Source of the DNA: Syngnathus acus
Lineage: Eukaryota; Chordata; Actinopteri; Syngnathiformes; Syngnathidae
Assembly: GCF_901709675.1 (NCBI RefSeq)
Contig: NC_051095.1
Coordinates: 17,658,456-17,722,455, forward strand
Direction: 5' to 3'
DNA: 64,000 nucleotides
The translations under genes and the position numbers were made by a program. Of this stretch, positions 43,452 to 58,260 are shown one piece after another. The stretch's first letter is position 1; the number at the start of each line of letters is the position of its first letter. The notes under the pieces were generated by a model. The model saw only the letters and a program-made list of their open reading frames with translations. It was not told where the DNA came from and searched no databases.

Positions 43452-45724
43452 ATTTGTTTTTACAGTTTGCAGTCAGATCTGGGCTTGACATTGGAAAAGG
43501 CTCGAATGGGGCGACATTTCAGACCCTTTTCTGATTGTCCTCCTTGGCTCTTCTGTTTCATCTCCTTTCTTGTCATCCTGATAATATTAGTAAATTATAT
43601 TTGTCGTGATTGTGCTGATGATCCTTCAGAATAAAAAAATACAAGTTTAAAGATTTGCTGGTGCCGACACATGTTCTAGCACAGCGGGATTGTAGGAAAG
43701 AAAACAGCGGGTGGGCTTTTGCAGCATCATGGATGCTATTGGATCATAGTTTGAGTGACAGATAACAAGCTCTGAGGCTCGATGAATGTTTTTCCCTGAT
43801 GGATATAGCACACTTTATGCTGGCAGGTCTGTTCATTCTTGTCATTAAAACATTATGTCCTGACTGTACATGTGGAAAGAGGATTGACTGACACCAAGAG
43901 ATCCATAATTAATGGATTTGCAAACACTTTTCCACTGGCTCTGCATTATCAATAACTGAGTTGTTCATATTTTTAGGGTGTGTTTGACATATGAATTTTT
44001 TATCCTGTCTCTTGAGTTCCTCCCCCGATTTACTCTGTAGATGATAAGTACAGGAAGTATTTCACTCTATATCGGTGAAATCAGGAGAAAAGCCCCTGTA
44101 AGATGGAGTGGTTTAAGTTTGCCTCTTTATCCGTGCAGCACTGGTGAAAAGTGGAATGGTGGATTTTTTGGCACGCTGAGTGCTTGTTTCCCTCCACTAG
44201 TCCAATTTCATATTGATGAGGCCCACAGCAATACAAAATGCATGTCTTATTTAAACATTTAACCGGCAAAGAGCAATCATACTCTACTCAAATCCTAATC
44301 CAGCTGAAAAACACCCACGCTGAAAGGGGAAAATCAGGTACCTGAAGAACTTGAGGTTTTCCTGCTACAAGAACAGGCTTTGTCTTATTAAGGCACACAT
44401 TTCAAACCTGTCATACAATAAATCCTTAATGGCTTATTTTCCACCAAGTAGAAGCAATATGACTAAATTTTTTATATGACTGAAATTGCAATTCAGACAT
44501 AGAACAAGCTTTTTTTGAAGGGAAGTTGGACTATCGAGAATTCATTTTGCAATCATCAAAACAATTTTGCCATATTTTGTTTGTATATGACTGTAATCAC
44601 GCATATAAATACTGTAGAAGTGTATATATGTGCTAGGACAGGGAACTGCATGTTTAAAAACAATATCTGGCATATCTATCAGAACCATGCACATTTTCTG
44701 TATTCAAAGAAGAGCACAGAACAACACTACCAGATAAAGATGTGTTTTCGTGAAATAAACTCAACCCGCTCCTTTCAGACAATTAATCATTATTTAAGCA
44801 TTCACTGATTTATTAAGCAAAAAACATAATTTATTTGAATATACATTTGACAAGAATGTCACCAAATAACCAGCGCAGACATTACATAAAAAAACCTGAA
44901 AGTAGCTTTTTTTTTTTCTTACACATTTTTAAAGATCATATTTCTTTCGGAGTAAACATTAAAAAAGACAATAACTATTTATAAGTGAGGAAGTTCAGAC
45001 AGTTCCACTGAAAATACTGAAGAAGTTGAGGCTTTGTTTAAAAAAAAGTCACAGTGCACAGGGGACATTATCAGGGCAAACCCCCTCTTCCCTTCTGCAG
45101 GAGATAACAAGATACTGCGTGTGTGTGTGGCTGTGGATTCCTCTGGGGAGCAGTCTTTATTGTACAGTGCACAGAACAAGCAACAAATCAGAGTGCCACT
45201 AACACGAGGAGACCAAACAAGTTGCTGCTTTCAGATATTTTGTTCTTGCTTGTGATCACTTGGACACTTGGTCAAAAGAAACCACCCACACACACAGTTG
45301 CATACGTAGAAAAATAAACTCCATACAAAAACACAAATTGCAGCACAGGGATACTGTATGCTCTATGGTGGTGGTAATATAAAGTACAAAATGTCTAGCT
45401 TTTGGGCCATTGGATTTTTTTATTACATAGAAGATAAATTGGTCAAATAATAAAATGAATGTTTTTCTTTTCCGATAATGTTCACTCTAAATGCTCCCAA
45501 GGAAACTGTTTTAAATGATAATCCAGTAGAGGAAAAGAGAATCGCTGTAGATCTGCCTCAAGCCTGTTTTCAACTCTATTAAGAAATGTTGAGCAGCCTT
45601 GCAAATAAGCCTCAATTCCAACCTTAAATTCTGTGGGGTTATTTTTGCCGTTCCCGGCCATATCGCTTGAAGTTTAAACAAGAATATCTGTGGGTTTCTT
45701 TCATATAAACAACTGATAACGAAC
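43452..45724. other. No gene recognised (2.3 kb)
   Basis: AT-rich, without a recognised exon, RNA gene or transposon. Confidence 0.5.
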
Positions 45725-45726
45725 TA

Positions 45727-45894
45727 CCGTAATTTTCGGACTATAAGTCGCGGTTTTTTTCATAGTTTGGGTGGGGGGGCGACTTATACTCAGGAGCGAC
45801 TTATATACATATATATGTTTTTTTTCACTTTTTTGGGCATTTTATGGCTGGTGCGACTTATACTCCGGTGCGACTTATAGTCCGAAAATTACGG
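45727..45894. mobile_element. Minimal 168-bp member of the palindromic family, copy C
   Basis: It has the same left 85 bp or so and right 95 bp or so as copies A and B, joined directly with no palindrome between them, and TA on both sides. It is a simple internal-deletion derivative and defines what the family keeps: terminal CCGTAATTTTCGG plus repeated subterminal GCGACTTATA motifs. Confidence 0.88.
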
Positions 45895-46196
45895 TATTTG
45901 TCTATGTCTGCTTTCCATTCGATATAATGTCCTTTATCAAAATTTCCAAACAAAAAGATAAAAGAACTGTATTTAATCCTCTAAATACAACCAGGTAACA
46001 TTGGAATCTACTGTTGAGTAATGAAACTGGGCAGCAATACGCTATAAATATTTTCTGGTTTACATCAGAATTTGAAGTATAATTCCTAGTGTAAGTCCAT
46101 TTGACTTGCTTTCAAGCTTGATATAGAGTACAAGGTGTCAGAAAATTTTAGGAGTGGTGTTAAAAATGATAAAATTCAAATCCAAACTACAAATTA

Positions 46197-46217
46197 CGCA
46201 CGCACGCAGGCAAATTA

Positions 46218-46262
<45 letters not shown>
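46197..46262. repeat. (CGCA)n-(CA)n compound microsatellite
   Basis: ACGCACGCAGGCAAATT is followed by CGCA units and then pure CA units to 46262. Confidence 0.95.
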
Positions 46263-46265
<3 letters not shown>

Positions 46266-46658
46266 AATGCAAAGCTTTAGCAGGAGCCAATTAGACTGTT
46301 AATGTTTTTACATAATGAAGTGTCAAATGAGTCTGTGAGCTGCTGATCCAGACAGACCGACAGCTAGACAGTGCAACCTAATGCGCCATGTATCCACTCA
46401 CACTGTAATGGCCTAAGCAGCGTCCTAGCCCAACTCTCAGGGGGGGAAGCAGGTAAGATGAGAAAATAAGTGGGTCAAGCACTTGGTGCGAGGGACAAGC
46501 CTAGAGAAGGCTGCCCCAGTGAAATCAATGCACTTGTCTTGGCCCGCTTTGGTGGGAACCAGACACCAGAGAAGCAAACTTGGGCAGCTAAAAACCTACT
46601 ACTAAGTTTAATCTCTATTCCAAAGTTCCTTTCGGTAATGATATATAACTGTTACATA

Positions 46659-46696
46659 TTCTATTCTATTCTATTCTATTCTATTGTTGTTGTTGT
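46659..46696. repeat. (TATTC)n and (TTG)n microsatellite
   Basis: Five ATTCT-type units are followed by TTGTTGTTGTTG. Confidence 0.9.
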
Positions 46697-48190
46697 TTAT
46701 ACTTTTATCAAAGTATGTGCATCTTAAATAGCTCATTACTAAAAGTGGTGATAATTCTCCTTTTAAGGTGCACTGTAATTGTTCTATCACTTCTTGAGGA
46801 AATGGAAACCAACAATAAATAGACATGAAATAATATTAAGTGACCCATTTAAATATCTTCTGAACATTTTCAACTTTGTATGATGATATTTTTGTATTGT
46901 GTTTCTTTTTTCAAAACATTCAGTTCTCACTTTGACACCCTATAGAAACAAAGCTATCACCACCTGCTTATTTCAAACAGATCGCATGAATAAAACCCCA
47001 AATCAACAGTGAAACAACCTTCACTGTGTTTTTGCTTGTTCAGAGAAACACCTTTTGATTCTCACATTTAAATACTCTTGTCACCGATTAGTCTCCTGGT
47101 AAAAAGATGGGAAAACACCTGCAATGTCTTCATCTGGAGGAGCAAATGAGGAATGAGAAACATTCCTGCCCTGGACCTGTGCTGCCTGATTTACAAGGAT
47201 GCCGCAGGAGGTCAATTGTTTGACTTCTTGCCTTGATGGATGCAAGAAGCACTATTTTGAAATGTTATATGTTGTTTTACCCACTGGAAAAGCCCTTTTG
47301 TAAACATCCTCTGGAGTCTTTCTATTAATGCCAATGTGATCACTGTTATTTACTTGTAAAGAAAAAGGATAAATAAGACCTAGAAATGTCAAAGTAGACA
47401 CACGTAGATGCACTGCAAATGTTTTGTTTAAAGCCAATTCATTAATGTATAGGTAACAATACTATACATTTTGTGGCTCCCTGAAAATCATCGTTCGATA
47501 CAGTACGCCCTTTTTTTTCTTTTACAATACAATACTTAACATAACCTAACAGTGAAGAGCTGAACTAAACCAATTCTGAGGCTCCAGTTGCAAACATATG
47601 GCAAGTATTATGTATCATTCACACGCCCCCATCGTGATGTCAAATTGTTACTTAACTCTGTGATACTTTATACGCCTAAATATCTCACATTAGCGTCCTC
47701 ATTAACTTTGTATACAACCTAACTACTGAAAGTAAAAGTGACAGGTTGAAACCTAAGAGGACCTTGGGCTCCATTATGGCTGTGGGAAATAGCAGAGGTC
47801 CCCCTTTTAGACAGACACTTGTTTTTAAGGAGGTACACGCATGTGGAATCCCTTATGCGCATGGCACAAAATTGACCATAATTGAGCACTTAAAATAGAA
47901 AATGGAACACTCTGTGAACACCAAACAGCCAGGAGGGAAACAGAGGTAACCTACTCTCCTCACACATTATTTTCTTCCTTTGGCTTGACTGCTGCCTAGT
48001 TGTACAATTAGTGCACGTCTATTTTTGTCATGCTCACTCAATTTTGCTGACTTGCTATATATATTTAATATTAATTAAATAGCACACATTAAAGATGTAT
48101 CATAATTTCAATCTCTGAGGAATATAATGTTCATAGTAGCTCATTTATTTTATATTTGAACTCATGCACTTCTTGCCCCTGAATGTCATA

Positions 48191-48303
<113 letters not shown>

Positions 48304-51300
48304 AAAACATCAGCATGAAAAAGACTACAACATGATTTATGAATTATCTTATAGTCCTTAGGGAACGTTAACATTTCAATGGTTTCAATATCTATATTTT
48401 AATATCTTAGTGAACATAGCTTGTCTATAGAAATTGCAGGGCTTTACTGTGATATGCATTGCCAAGGGTCAGGTTTTGGTGTGGGGGCGTGGGGAGCAGA
48501 GGTTGGCAGTTGGCTGAATTTCCATTTACAAATTGTGTCCTCATTTGTTAGTGGCATGGCGCCTCAATTACCCAGTGAGTAGGTTTTTATTTATTCATGC
48601 AGACAAAGTCACGTATTCATGAGGATTAAGCCAAAACTCGCTCATAGACTGGCAGGTCCAGATTGCATATTTAACCATAAGAGGAAGAGCTGACGTGCTC
48701 ACCCTCGCAAGATTGAGAGAAAGCAAGATGAGAGCAGGAGGAAAGGCTGAGTTGTTTTTTGGGTCACAGCATGCTGACATTCACTTAACTTTGCTTCTCA
48801 TTTCAAGAATATATAAGAGAGCTTTCGGACTAATACGTAGTCAGTGGAGAGGACACGTCGTGTAAAAAAAAATAGCATTTTCAATTTGTAATCATGACCA
48901 GACAAAATTTTGAGAAGTATTTGACAAGATTAGATGATGGAACAACATTAACATGACATAAAACAGACCGCATGTACATCGATTCCCATTACTAAAAGTC
49001 GCCCTGTACTGAAAGAAAAGCGCATACGGTACGCTTAAGAGCTGATATGCTCATCTGGTAAACATCAAACCAATCAAATAGCCTAACTTATCTTCAGAAA
49101 TTGTTGGGGAAATTTTGTATCTCTTGTCATATGAAGCACATTTAGGAGGATGCAGCACAACCATTATGTCCGGAACTGTATCGAATTATCTCCTCAGAAT
49201 GGTCAAAAAGGGAAACATTACAGCCAGCTGACTTTGTGTGAGCTGCTGTTAAGCAATATTACCAGAACCTGCTGCATCAAAAAGCAAATTATGGTGAGCA
49301 TAACAAAGACAGAAAGGATGGCCTCTTTATACTTTTTATGCATTGGCCCTTTTGGCCAGCTAGGCAAATTTGAATTGTGCCATGGCCTTCAGGGAGTGCT
49401 ATGAAATCTAGGCAGAAAGAAAGAGGTATAATGCTATAGTAATGAAACATGGTTTGTCAACATGGTTTCCGGAATCAAAAAATAACGATTTGTCATCGTA
49501 TATTTCAGGAATTCTATAGTTCAAAATGCGATTCTTTTCAGCCGTTATCAGATTTCTAACCCTAGTTGTTTACTGTGCCACTGTTAAAATTGTCTAAAGC
49601 ACGTTTTAAACTTTAAATCAGTTTAATAGTACACATTTGTATGGCACTGCTGGCTGGCAAGCAGTACCACTATTTTGAAATAAAAAGACTCCCCCAGCAT
49701 TCATACATGGAATATTAAACTACAGTTTACTGCTTCTTTGAATCTCAATCATTTCACTGTCAATGTTGTATCTGATCTAATGTGAATATATACAAATATA
49801 TATATACTTTGTAGACAATGTGCTTTAGATTTCTTATTTTTATATTTTGAATTAAAACAATACCAATATCCAGTACAATTAACATTAATATTCACGTGTT
49901 TTGAAGATTGCATGTGATTACATACAGTATTTTAGAGTGCATAATTAACTCACAACATCCCCCAGATCAACTGTGCATAGAAACAGACAGGATACTATCA
50001 GGGTAATTTAAACTAAACATACTTTAAAATATCTGTCACAATTATGCGAAATTGGAATCTAAAGAGTCAAAACAAAAAAGTTTCAGATGAGTTAAAATAT
50101 TTCCAAATCAAGAATTTTAAGTTTCTTTGCTGATGAAACTTGGAATCTTTTTTTGTCAACAAGTTTTTGATTGGGATGAGGTTCTGTGGAGTAAATATTT
50201 CCTGGATGGTGTTTATCATTGAGGCGAGTCCCATGTGATGTTGTGTTCATTTTCATCAGTGAAAACAGCTGCTCACAAAGATATGTGCTACCAGAGCATA
50301 TCGTAGCATGAGCTACCGAATGATTGCATGTAGCCTGTTGTTCGTCAAGGCAGCTCTTGCACTGCACTGTGAGATTCAAATCAGGACATTGTAAAACATA
50401 TTGTAGAATGTTGGAAAATTGGAAGAGGAGGCATTTTTCTCAACATGCTTTACTGTAATCACAATTTTCCTATTTGACTATGCTACCAAGCTAATAATGT
50501 GTAACTTTATACAGACACGGTGCATGATTTAGTATGAATTTGCACGTTCAAAAACAGATGCAAATTCAATTTCAAGCAAACAGATGTGGGAGCTGAACAA
50601 CTGGTAACCAAGATTGCGTCTGCCAGACATGCTAAATTGCTACCCAGTTCAGTGTGTGCATTGTAGGAGGAGTACATGCAAATTGATTAATTTAAATTAA
50701 TCAGATTTATCAAACCTCAGATGAGCTGACTATGCATCTTTTAATAGGCCCTCTGAAAGCCTGGTACAAATCATCACAGTGCAGTGCAAGGTAGCACAAT
50801 CAAAATGAGAGTAAAGGGGGGGAGAACATTTCCACTCATGTAAAATGGCAAAAGAATTATTGAACATACTGTATCATCTATCCCTCTATCATTTAAATTG
50901 ACGTAGAGCAAGTCACAAGAAGTAACCATGCCACATCACCTGACAAAATTGCTACGAACACTGCATTTCTATGTGTCTCGGTCATTTCAGTGCACAATGA
51001 CATCTGGTACTTGCCTCTCCCAGAGCAGATTGCCTGTGCTGGTCAAAAACACAATATTCTGCAGCACGGGCACATACGTACATCCAATTGCCAGTAAGGA
51101 TGCAATTAACGATTATTTTAATAATCATTTCAACTGTAGAGTATTTTATCGATTTATCAAAATTAAAAAGTTTTCATTTCCATCCCTATGTTAAAGATAG
51201 GACATTATTTCAGCTATTATTATTTGGGATCTTGGTAAAAACGAAATCTAGCTGAGGTTTTACTTCTAGTTTATTTACCAATATGACAGCACAAAACACT

Positions 51301-51354
51301 AACGATTCCCTATAAACAGACTCAGAAGGTTAATCAAAAGAAGCTTCTGGTCAC

Positions 51355-51544
51355 ATCATTATTATTTATTATAGTTATTTATTCATTGTTTGTGCCTTCT
51401 TGTTTTTATTTTTTGTGTTGTTTACTTGTATGTATGTATATTGTGTACTATGTCTTGTCACCGTGGGATAGTGGGAACGTAATTTCGATTTCTTTGTGTC
51501 TTGGCATGTGAAGAAATTGACAATAAAGCAGACTTTGACTTTGA
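51355..51544 (+). mobile_element. Solo LINE 3' end
   Basis: It matches the 3' UTR of the LINE at 17432-18823 from about 18650 on, including GTTTGTGCCTTCTTGTTTTT, GTCACCGTGGGATAG and GACAATAAAGCAGACTTTGA, and stops at the same kind of GACTTT tail. It is heavily 5'-truncated and keeps no coding sequence. Confidence 0.82.
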
Positions 51545-52615
51545 GCGTTGCTTGGCCATTTGTTTGAAGAGCAAACTAGAGGCTGACAGTAATGGACAAA
51601 GCCGACAGAACCGGGAAATCGCAAAGACACACACTAAGGCCACACACTAAGTGCAGCAGTAACAGCATGATTAGGAATATGTAGGGGTTGTTTTTCATAC
51701 AGTATTCACTAGTTCTTTTTAACTATAAAATAGGAGTGTGAAACAAAAGACATCAGGCAAACAAATATATAATACAGCGACATCACGGCTCCAAATAGCC
51801 TGTGGTATCAAATTCTTATTGCTGGGTAATTGCTTCTGAAAGAGAAAAAAAACCCACAACTATTTCATCAAACATAATCTGCGGTAAACTGAAATCAATG
51901 AGGCTGAATTGTGTGATTACAATTTCATCGGATCGCTCGCGGCCAACAATGACAAGAAATGAGGGGTTAGACTTCCTTTCTTTTTTGAGAAAGCAAAGTC
52001 ACTCTGACTTAAATGTTCACCTTGGTGGCTGCATATTGATCCTCTTTGAAATCTTAACTTTCATTTTTTAGGTTATGTTGCACTGCTGTGAATCATTACA
52101 CATTTTGTAACCACAATAGAAGCTTCCAAATACGCTTTGGCTGTCGATGTCGGCTTTTTGTGTTGGGTCTTCTTCATGTGAGAGCTTTGCTTTGCTGCAT
52201 GCACGCCAAGGTGAATGATCTATACGCGTGTGCGTGTCTTCTGCATACACTAATGTGTCTGGTTTCCGCATAGATTGTGTGCGGAATAATCATGATTATA
52301 GTCAATTCACCAACTACTGAATAGGATTTTATGTTTTTCAAGAACAACAATGAATACATTAAAAAAAAGCACACAAACACAAACTAGGTCAGGTTTTAAG
52401 CTTTAAGTACTGGAATGTTGTTTATTTGGAGCCCTTTCTTATTTATCTCCGTAAAGGCATTAAAAGTACCAATTAGGAATTTATTTCTGTTCTCTTTTTA
52501 TTTTTTGCACATTGACTGCACTTCACTGCTTTTTTTGACTAATATTGCACATTAAAAGTGCACTTTCTTTCAGCAACTGACACCGCTCGCACGCGCGCAT
52601 GCGCGCACACACGCA

Positions 52616-52707
<92 letters not shown>

Positions 52708-55700
52708 GCGTATCTGTATAAATCCATCATTCAATGAAAAAATGGGAAACAGAACTTTGCAAACACAAAAAAGGAAGGTACATTCCTAAACTCCTTGTAT
52801 GAAATGCACTGTCGGAAGTCAACTTCACAAAAAGTTTTCTTTTTCTATCGTTCTTCCCAGCTTGTACACTAAGCCAGCATGTGATCCCATGGCACCTCTG
52901 TCCACACGGCCATGTGTGGCTTTAAGGCTGTGTTATGCTATGGACCAGTGACTCACAGATGCGACAGCAGGGCTGATCATCCATTATTATACCTCAGTGG
53001 ATCAAAATGAGCAGATCTGCCCATTGCAGCCTCCCTGGCACTGGCCTACGGCGTCCGAACGGGAGCTTAGTACCCCCACCCACCAACTCCACCCACCACC
53101 CTCCTCTGCACCTGTAAACTCGACAACACCAGCCGGAGCTCTTGTGGAGGCAGCGGACATGCCTAGAGACAACATCTGCTTCCCCTTTGGTGACCTGCCG
53201 AGTTAAGCCAACTGCAGAATCAAGGGCACGCTTGCAGTGGTCGCAGATTTGATCCAAACTGAGATTGGGCTCTCAGCTCTTGCCTGTGACCTGCTCCAGG
53301 ACACTTTCCTCCCAACAATGTGAATTTACACACTCTCTATCTAATCTTCTTACTTTTCTCCTACTTTTATTTTCTGTTATTGTGACTTCATTCTATCGTG
53401 GATTTTCATTTGTGACCATTTCATTTGTTTTCTTGAAAATGTTCTTCCTTCTTAGCCAGACTAGATAAAAAAGTCAGAATGAACATTATGAACATGAACA
53501 TTAGAACTCGTCACCCCTAAAATCCCTGTTCCCTCATCATGGATGCATGCTGAAATACGATTCGAGCATACTGCATTACTCAGACCATTTGGAAACTCAG
53601 AATGTTGTTCAAATGTGCCATTCAGTTATTCAGAGTGCTCCAAAACCCATAGCCCAGTGCAAGAAGTACAAGGAAAGTAAACTGTTGCGTTCGGAAATTA
53701 ATGGAAGTAGAGTGTTCTGTCCCTCCGACAGCTCATGAGGATGACAAAACGCCTGATGAATAACTGTTAAAATGTTCAGTTTCAGTTTAAAATTGTTTCG
53801 AATGTCTTAGAATCCTGCATCGCATTGTAGCCAAAAGTGCAATCCAATTTGACATGATTGCCAGTCTTCTACATCCGGCGGAAGCTGCTTCTTCGTCGTC
53901 TTCTTCGGAAGAACAAGAAGAACTTCCACAACAACAACGTTAAAGGAAGCTGATTTTCGTTCCACAACAACAATTCATGCATTTACGCAAAGGCGAATTA
54001 ATCCACTAACACTTAACCTTTGGCACGATGCGACAAAGAATTCTGGTTATGGTCAGCCATTTGAAGCTAAAGAGAAACAAAATATAGTATTTCAAGTAGA
54101 TGTTTTATTATTATTGTTTGCTTGCGGAGGCATAACGTACGTAGTGTAAGAGGTGGTTAGATGGGTGGAAACTGTGTGTATGTGTGTGTGGGGGGTGTAA
54201 TGTTCAAGAGAGTCGTAAAAAAGTCAACCTCTACTATTATGTGGGCTCATGGGACGTATCACCCGCAAAAAGTGAGTGAACACTTCAAACAGTTTACACA
54301 AAAACTGTGGCCAGAGTAAGCAGATCATTCAAAGTTAGGTGGATAGCCTTCTCTTGGCAATCGCTTACAAGTAAAAGGTATAGACCCCCAACTATAATGG
54401 CTTCATTCTTGGCCCAGCATTCCCGCATTATTTTTTGCCACCACTGTTGCACAACTGCACCAAGAAATAAACAGATACATAATGCAAGTAATAAACTCAC
54501 TGTCATGAAGTAATTAGAGCATTTCTTCCTTCATCTTGCACTAAAATGCTCACAATTGTTTCTATTTTAATGTTGCATATTCAAACTCCTCCCTGAATAT
54601 TTTCTTCTGATTGGTGCATGGCCTTTGCCTGCAGGGGGAGACTATGCATGACAGATGTTTGACTCTTGAAATCCGGTGGGGCCCCTGGCTGAATGAAGTC
54701 AAGTCAAATCAGTGCAATCATGCAGGTGTCTGGGGGAAACAGGGACAAAGGGACACAGTCTGTCTGACGCTTTGCCAGAGCTCCTGGCACCGCCTGCGCA
54801 CCAGGTCTGCTTCTGCATGCACGGAATGGCAGACAGCTGACTGACCTCACGAGCGTTACATCGCCTTGAGCTTCCCACAGATGCCTTGCAAAGCGCCTTG
54901 GCGCACAGGCGCCTTGTAACCACGGAGAACGTGATGAATGCTCGGGTCTCGCGAGCTGGGTACACAACAACCGGGTTCATGTGCTCGGTTTCGAGCCCTT
55001 TGAAAGCCACCTGTCATTTGATGTTAAGCCGAACATGTCCTGCAGGGCCAAACTCCAAATGTACTCCTTCAACATCACCTTTATCATCCTCCTCTTTTTC
55101 TTCATGCACCCATTCACTACAACTCCTGCCATGCTCTCAGTCCATTTGTCTGGCTTATCATCCGGTGAGTGCTTTCTGAAGTGATCCATTTGCGTGTGGA
55201 TGCCAATTTATCAAGCAGTCGGTGCATTGATCAGGGTCCAATAGTGAGAACCAATCCTGTACATGCTTGCAATTCTACACCTCGATTAAATCTTTAGCCA
55301 TAACCCAGTACAAATAAATAACGGGCTCTGACCGGCATAGTTTGATGCGTCGCAGCCAATTGAATTAACTGACAATAACTTTGGCGGAATTCATGCGTGT
55401 GCATGTTTGCAGAACGGTGGCTATATGTGAAGTGTTCACCATGAAATTTACAGAACGTGTACGCCAAACCTCATGAAATTATTGAATCCGCAGTGGCTGT
55501 GACTGGCATATTTGAGTTGAAATATGCTCGTGCATGAAATTCAGACAGATGGCATCGTAGCTGTAGCCGTCTGTCATCCAATCACTTATGTGACTGCAGC
55601 AATACTGCAGCTATCACATTAAATTGGATCTCATCAAAATTGCATCTAATCTCATTGTGATTTCTTACCGCTAAAGAGCAAAAATACAAATGGGAGACAC

Positions 55701-58131
55701 GTCACAATAATGTTGCATAGTCATGGAGAAAAGCTCTACGGAGTAAACAATTCCTGATGTCATGTCCGTTTTGAGGTTTTTTTTAAAGGAAAGCTAAGGT
55801 CAGCTGATCTTGATTGATTGACTGATTGAAATATTGGGGTAAAAAAAAACAGGAACTGCGGTGACAGAGGAATGTGAACCAGGGAGAATTCCCAACTATG
55901 ACAGAATAGATTTGGGAATGCATGATAACATCCATGGCCTTTTTAAAGTCTTGTGTCAGCCTATAAAATAGCGTCTTCTGACAGTTCAACAAATTAAATC
56001 TGAAATAAATGTATGCAGGTAAAAAACATAGTCAGTTGTCATCATTTGCTAATTTATATTTTTATGGTTGTGTTGTTTTGCCCATGAGACCTTCTTGTTA
56101 TTTTAGTCTTGATTAATTGCAGAAAAGCTGTGTCCAGTAATTTCTTTCTTGCGTAATATGCAAGTTAATAAGAGAGAGATACTATACTATGGTGTGGAGG
56201 GCAGTTGTGCTTTTCTGTAGTGCAAAGTTATCAAAACAATGTATAATTAACAATAAAATATAATTTTTACTTTTGTAGTACACTACAGATTCTTTACTTT
56301 GTTCTTTTACTTAAAGGACTTAAACTGATACTTCTAAAAATCATTGCCTGTTTCAGTCATCTAAATTAGTGGTGCAATGACAAGCTTGCTGTTTGTTGGT
56401 CAGCATCCATTTTGTACAACTTATCAGGTCATGATTTTTTTCCATCAAATAACTTACATATGTTGGATGGTTTAACCTTTTTTTCTTAGCTTTGAAAAAT
56501 AATAGGATGGCTTTTGTATTCGTTTCTGGACCTGCATTTCTCCTGCATATCAAGTTAATAGCATCACGGGCTTAGAGTTGGAAATACAACTGCTGGGATT
56601 CTCAGGTCCACTTAGCCTTCAGGAGCCATATTGACACACTGTTATTTCGGTCAATAAGTCTTTCTGAGCAGAGGCCATCCTTACCCTTGAAGACGGACTG
56701 CATGTGAAAAATGAGATCGGGATGGGACCTTGCATTTTTATCTGAAAGAGCCTTAAAGGGATGTGAGGATGGACAAGGCATGCGGGGGAAGAGAGAACAG
56801 GGCGATGCACTTTCTCTAACCTCATCTCAGCCTTGCTAATGCAGTAGTTAACAATAAACCCCAGTATTGGTTACACTGAAACATAACACGTCCAAAGCCG
56901 GAGTACAATGGCTTCATTGATAGACGAAACAAGCTGAACTCTGACCCCTTGACCGAGTTTATAGCCAAACATGTTACCCTCAAAGTTCCTGCTCCTAAGA
57001 AGCAGATTATTTACCATGTGTCAGTTACCAGGTTGAAGTGCAAACTACAATGCCAAAGCAGCAACACACTCAAGATATACATACTGTGAATGCATTTGAT
57101 GAGCGGCACTTGTAGAAAGAATATCAATAACAAATCCCTTAAATAAAATATGGGGTATATACAACAGCAGGACATTTGAGAAATGTTGGGGAGTGTGAGG
57201 TGCTGTTCCTGTGGTGAGATTTCATAAAACTTTAATAGATCAGGTAAGTTATTATTTCAGGAGCTCTGGCTTTAAGAGAGTGTTTACTAGCAGCACGGTT
57301 CCAACTGGATCAAATTAAATGGGGATATAAATATTTACTACACAGCCCTCAGCACCTCGCGTCACGCGCACGGTTGGCGACCGACAAATAACTTGCCCTC
57401 TTTAGATTTCAGGAATGTTGCCTTAAATGATTCATGCTTGGTGTTAGTGAGATCACATCAGTCTGACGGGATGAAGGAGCACAACTGTTCATCTCTCTCT
57501 TACCCAAACATTTCACAGGTTTAATATGCAGCCAGAGCAATATTCCAGTTTTGGAATCAGAGTCGGTCAAATGGAACAAAGTGAATTGCTGACTGATGCC
57601 TTTGAGCCTTCGTTCTTGTTTGAAGTGGCTTCCCCTCCCTTCTAGTTCAAAATATATTGTCCAGGGATGCGATCAAATCTGGCAGCTATTGATCCTTTCC
57701 CAAACCAGACATAAGTCTTAAAAAACATGTTAACAATTTCAGGATGAGTACTTTAATTGTACAGGTCTTTGAAAAGCCCCCTCAAACCACAGCACTGCAA
57801 AGTGAATTTGAAGGAGAATCTCAACAGTATCAAGCCAAGTTCTGTTTTAATGTTAAGTTCTCTGAAATTATACCAGAAACAACATCAGACTGGATGCATG
57901 AAAGAAGCTCGATTTGGTGAAAGCCTCAAAAGATACATTACGTCATTTAACTACTTTTTCATATGCGTTGTAATATTTTCCAGAAAGTATCAAATAATTT
58001 ACCAATAAATCAGTGAGAGAGCCTTCTTCCTTGAAGCTCATTTAAAGAGTTCTGTATTCAGAAGGTACCTCATTTAAAACAATTACAATTTGCAGCCTGT
58101 GACCTGGAAGAGGGACTCCCCCAAATCCAGT
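51545..58131. other. No gene recognised (6.6 kb)
   Basis: AT-rich sequence with a CA microsatellite. The GC-richer patches at 52990-53260 and 54690-55190 have open frames on both strands but no recognised motif, so I do not call genes there. Confidence 0.45.
52591..52706. repeat. (CA)n microsatellite with CGCGCA leader
   Basis: GCACGCGCGCATGCGCGCAC leads into almost uninterrupted CA units. Alternating purine-pyrimidine sequence of this length can adopt Z-DNA. Confidence 0.97.
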
Positions 58132-58260
58132 CACTTCTCAAGGTCTCTTATTTTTTAACCCAGATGGGTTTTTGGGAGTTTTTCCCTTGCTCACCTGCGG
58201 ATTGCCATCAGATCATTTTTAAATGGAGGCAAGCCCTTTGAGACTTCTTTTGTAATTAAG
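58132..58260 (+). mobile_element. Degraded retroposon 3' fragment
   Basis: GGGTTTTTGGGAGTTTTTCC followed by GCAAGCCCTTTGAGAC resembles the 3' untranslated part of a common teleost retroposon. There is no clear tail or boundary. Confidence 0.4.

Noticed and set aside
52994-53257. Overlapping open frames on both strands in a GC-richer patch
   Set aside because: No recognisable motif or splice signals, and frames on both strands suggest composition rather than coding.
54294-54513. Hydrophobic minus-strand open frame resembling a small membrane protein
   Set aside because: It is only 70 codons, has no recognised family, and a comparable frame lies on the other strand.
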